A stretch of DNA of 64,000 nt from Melieria omissa (Eukaryota > Arthropoda > Insecta > Diptera > Ulidiidae), in NCBI GenBank assembly GCA_963971225.1, contig OZ020267.1, positions 154,433,920 through 154,497,919 of the forward strand, in the 5' to 3' direction. The notes under the pieces are model-generated. The model was not told where the DNA came from and ran no database searches. It saw only the letters and a list, made by a program, of their open reading frames with translations. A program made the position numbers and the translations under genes. Shown in pieces: positions 61,201 through 64,000 of the stretch (position 1 is its first letter; each line of letters starts with the position of its first letter).

Positions 61201-63146
61201 GTTTTTCATTAAAGAAAGCGCGGTGCATGGGAAAGAAAGCTGTCAAGTCTCGCCAAAATAGTTTTCATTAAATTGTAACATATTTTATTGTTGTCGATTT
61301 CAGCAAATTCGGTGAAGCGAACCTTTGTCCTGACAGCCTCCTGCCCCCGCTCACATACATTTGCTATGGCGATCCGCTATCTCACTGTGCACGTCATCGG
61401 CGTTGTCGCCGCCTGCGGCTCTGTGCTGCAGCGTCCACCCACTGCCAGCGCAATTGACGCCATAAACGTCGCATTACTTAATAACCGCTTAATGGCAACA
61501 GTAACGGCGGCACAATAGTTTTGTGTGCAAATAGTCCACAACAATTGCAGCGACAACGACAAACGAATTAATAACAAAACAGCTAACGAAAACCAACAAA
61601 ACGCACACTGCCGGCTGCGAAAGTTAATTAAACTTAACGCCAGCAAATACCGCAGCAATAACAATATCCGAATTCAATTGTTTGCGCCTCTGTTTGCTTG
61701 ATCCGCACACCCGCCGGCCCACACCGCTGGCCTATGCCGGTCGCGGCGCTAATGTTCGTGTGCGGTAGAGATTAAAAAATGGCAACAGGCACCCAACGCG
61801 CTTTGCCATTGTTTTCGTTATTTTACCTTTGTTGCTGGTATCTCTCTCTCTCTTTGACTTGGCTGCTTTGCGTCAATTTACTAAACGGCAAAAATCTGTG
61901 TTCCTTTGTCGATATTTTGGTTGCATGCCGCCGCGACTGGGTTTATCGCTCACTTGTTCTCGTATGCAAGCAATAATTATCAAAATTACATACAACTGCT
62001 GTTTTTTTTTCGAGATGCCAGCTTGAGGTGTTCAGCAGCACAGTGATATTTTTTTGCTTGGTCGAAGACAAAAGTTCAATTTGGAAAATAATCGTTTCTG
62101 TTTGTTTGTCGGTTGCCGAATGGTAGCAATTAAAGTTCGACTATTTTCTAATGAGTGAATTTTAAATTTTTGTCACACAACTCTGTTATTCAAAATGTCT
62201 TAAATGTCTTTCAATTAGAACCCAGAACAGTCACTGATGCAACGCCATAAGCGGCTGAGTTATTTCTCTGTTTTCAGACTTAATTTGGTCATCTATGTCG
62301 GCAACAACTTATTTGCGTTAATGGCTTCGGTGGTGTGTCAGATATGCTTTTGCTTTTATATTGGTTTGTTTTAGTTTTACGTTATTTATTGAATTGCATA
62401 GCATATGCCACGGTAGGCGATTTATTTTGCAATTAGAAAATATATGTACATATGTGGAGAATAAGTAGGTAGGTATAACTGGTTGGCCACGAATGGCCAC
62501 ACATAGACCATTATAACAAAGAGTTTAAAACCTGTGGTAAACTTTCAGGCTGACTTAACTATTTGTTCAAATGATAATTGACTTAATTAAAATGCCAATT
62601 TGAAAGCGAATTCTAAGAAATATTTTGTACATTTGCTTATTTTCAGAAACTTCAATTTTGCCAAGTAAGAACTTGAAGCTGCATCCTACTTAAAACTAAA
62701 ACACCAGCAACGAAAAGTATATGCGCTGACAATGCGTAACCGTCAGAAACAGCAAAGTGCCAAATAAGTTTTGAAAAAGGATGACTAGTTATTTCATTTC
62801 GCCAGTAGCAAGCAAAGGAAACCTTAAAGAGGCAATCACTGACCAATAAAACAGCATTCACATTCTTTCACGAATAAACCCGATTCGAAAAATGTATATT
62901 TTTGGATGAGATCGCTATTTGTTTTGCTTTTGCTTAAGAAGAAGAAGCAATAAATGTAAACTGAAAATTACACTCCAAACTAGTCAGACGAGAAGTAATA
63001 AAACAGCTGCGCGAATAAAATAAAAGACACACTGAACAGTAGCATTTAACATTTCGCACACGCAGTTGTCCTCGCTGTTGTCCTCGCTCTCGCTCAACTA
63101 AGACGATCTCGCCACTGCTGCCTGCTACCCTCACTCACCGCTCGAC
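58291..63146. other. Intergenic region and CycY leader
   Basis: No gene is supported between Pde1c and CycY. Open frames such as 59298-59639 (minus), 61377-61664 (minus) and 61288-61518 have no domain. The GC-rich CTCGCT-type sequence at about 63065-63146 is probably the CycY 5' UTR. A non-coding first exon further upstream is possible. Confidence 0.45.
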
Positions 63147-64000
63147 ATGGGTAACAAGAACTCTTGCTGTGCTTATTCGAGTCCCCAGTCTGATCGCAAG
63201 TCGAAGGATATTCCACCCGTCTATGAAGAACGCCATCATGTGCACACCCACCATACGTCCGCCTCGCAGCATCAGCTGGACGGCCAGGTGGCCGCATCGA
63301 CTGCTGCCGTACACCACAGCGCCGCCACGCTGGACAATCCGCACAATCTGCAGCACATCTCGGAACGCGAAGCGCTCGAAGGTGAGGAGGATCCGTCAGT
63401 AGATCCCACCGCTGCCACCATGTTTCTCGAACGCTCCAAAGTGGAAAATGGTGGTATAACGCGCAAGCGCTCACAGCATCAAATCGCCCAGCAAGCCTCA
63501 AATTCGACAGGTGGCGGCTTGAAGAAGAGCTCCTCGTGTTCGACAATTTACCTGGACGACAGCACTGTCTCGCAGCCTAATCTCAAGAACACAGTAAAGT
63601 GCGTGTCGCTAGCCATTTACTATCACATTAAAAATCGGCAGTCGGATCGCCGACTCGACATTTTCGACGAGAAACTGCATCCACTGACGCACGATACTGT
63701 GCCTGAAGATTACGACACGCACAATCCTGAACACCGGCAAATTTACAAGTTCGTGCGCACGTTGTTTAACGCGGCACAACTCACTGCCGAGTGCGCCATC
63801 ATAACGCTAGTCTATCTAGAGCGATTGCTCACCTACGCCGAGCTGGACGTGGCACCGTGCAACTGGAAGCGTATGGTTTTGGGTAAGTTCAAAAAAATAT
63901 AGTCATACTGTTACATTGAAGCAACTGTCTATATGTCCGTCTCTCATCACTAGGTGCCATTTTGCTTGCTTCCAAAGTGTGGGACGACCAGGCCGTCTGG
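63147..64000 (+). CDS. CycY: CycY: cyclin Y, N-terminal part, truncated by the window end
   Basis: Exon 63147-63882 (GTAAGT donor, phase 1) and the start of the next exon from 63954 (after CATCACTAG) encode the first 261 residues of a membrane-anchored cyclin. The start MGNKNSCC has Gly2 for N-myristoylation and nearby cysteines for palmitoylation, as in human CCNY. A Ser/His-rich linker with [20 protein letters not shown] follows, matching the conserved 14-3-3-binding type region. The cyclin box then begins ([40 protein letters not shown]). Cyclin Y recruits CDK14/CDK16 (Eip63E in flies) to the plasma membrane and supports Wnt-receptor phosphorylation. The rest of the gene lies to the right. 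Confidence 0.96.

Overview
The window is nuclear DNA of a higher fly (Diptera, Schizophora). The intron sizes, the transposon families and proteins that are clearly orthologous to Drosophila but diverged from it suggest a non-drosophilid such as a tephritid fruit fly; the species is an inference. Three single-copy genes identify the locus: extra sexcombs (esc), a PDE1-type phosphodiesterase (Pde1c) and cyclin Y (CycY). As far as I recall, these are close neighbours, with small Kazal-domain genes, at 33A-B of D. melanogaster 2L, so this looks like conserved synteny.

Layout. (1) 1-996: no recognised gene. (2) 997-14607: a tandem triplication, units A 997-5774, B 5775-12425 and C 12426 to about 14607 (truncated). 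Each unit carries one small secreted Kazal inhibitor gene with its own TATA promoter. The units are nearly identical except in the protease-contacting loop of the inhibitor, whose predicted P1 residue is Phe, Leu and Arg in turn. Units A and B carry older transposon relics: a pogo/Tigger-like element, a TTA-flanked MITE and a Helitron-like element. Unit B alone then received a mariner with two stop codons, three tRNA-derived SINE copies, a second MITE and a non-LTR reverse-transcriptase fragment. (3) 14.6-18.1 kb: one intact plus-strand Kazal gene, one Kazal pseudogene with a 324-bp hAT-like MITE inside its signal-peptide codons, and one intact minus-strand Kazal gene. (4) 18.6-19.6 kb: an inverted-repeat-bounded segment with a spliced-looking minus-strand relic.

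(5) 19746-53029: Pde1c, plus strand. Six exons join with consistent phases to at least 862 residues; the first coding exon of the long form was not found. A 27-kb intron contains the complete esc gene on the same strand, a candidate 54-nt cassette exon (23516-23569) and a candidate alternative first exon (44080-44186). The latter has its own ATG and splices in phase to give a complete 527-residue short PDE1. (6) About 53030-58290: probable long Pde1c 3' UTR. (7) 63147-64000: first exon and start of the second exon of CycY, cut by the window end.

The Kazal cluster is a rapidly evolving extracellular inhibitor family beside slowly evolving intracellular genes: esc is a PRC2 subunit, Pde1c a cyclic-nucleotide hydrolase, CycY a membrane-anchored cyclin. 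I see no sequence evidence that these groups work together. All boundaries come from reading by eye.
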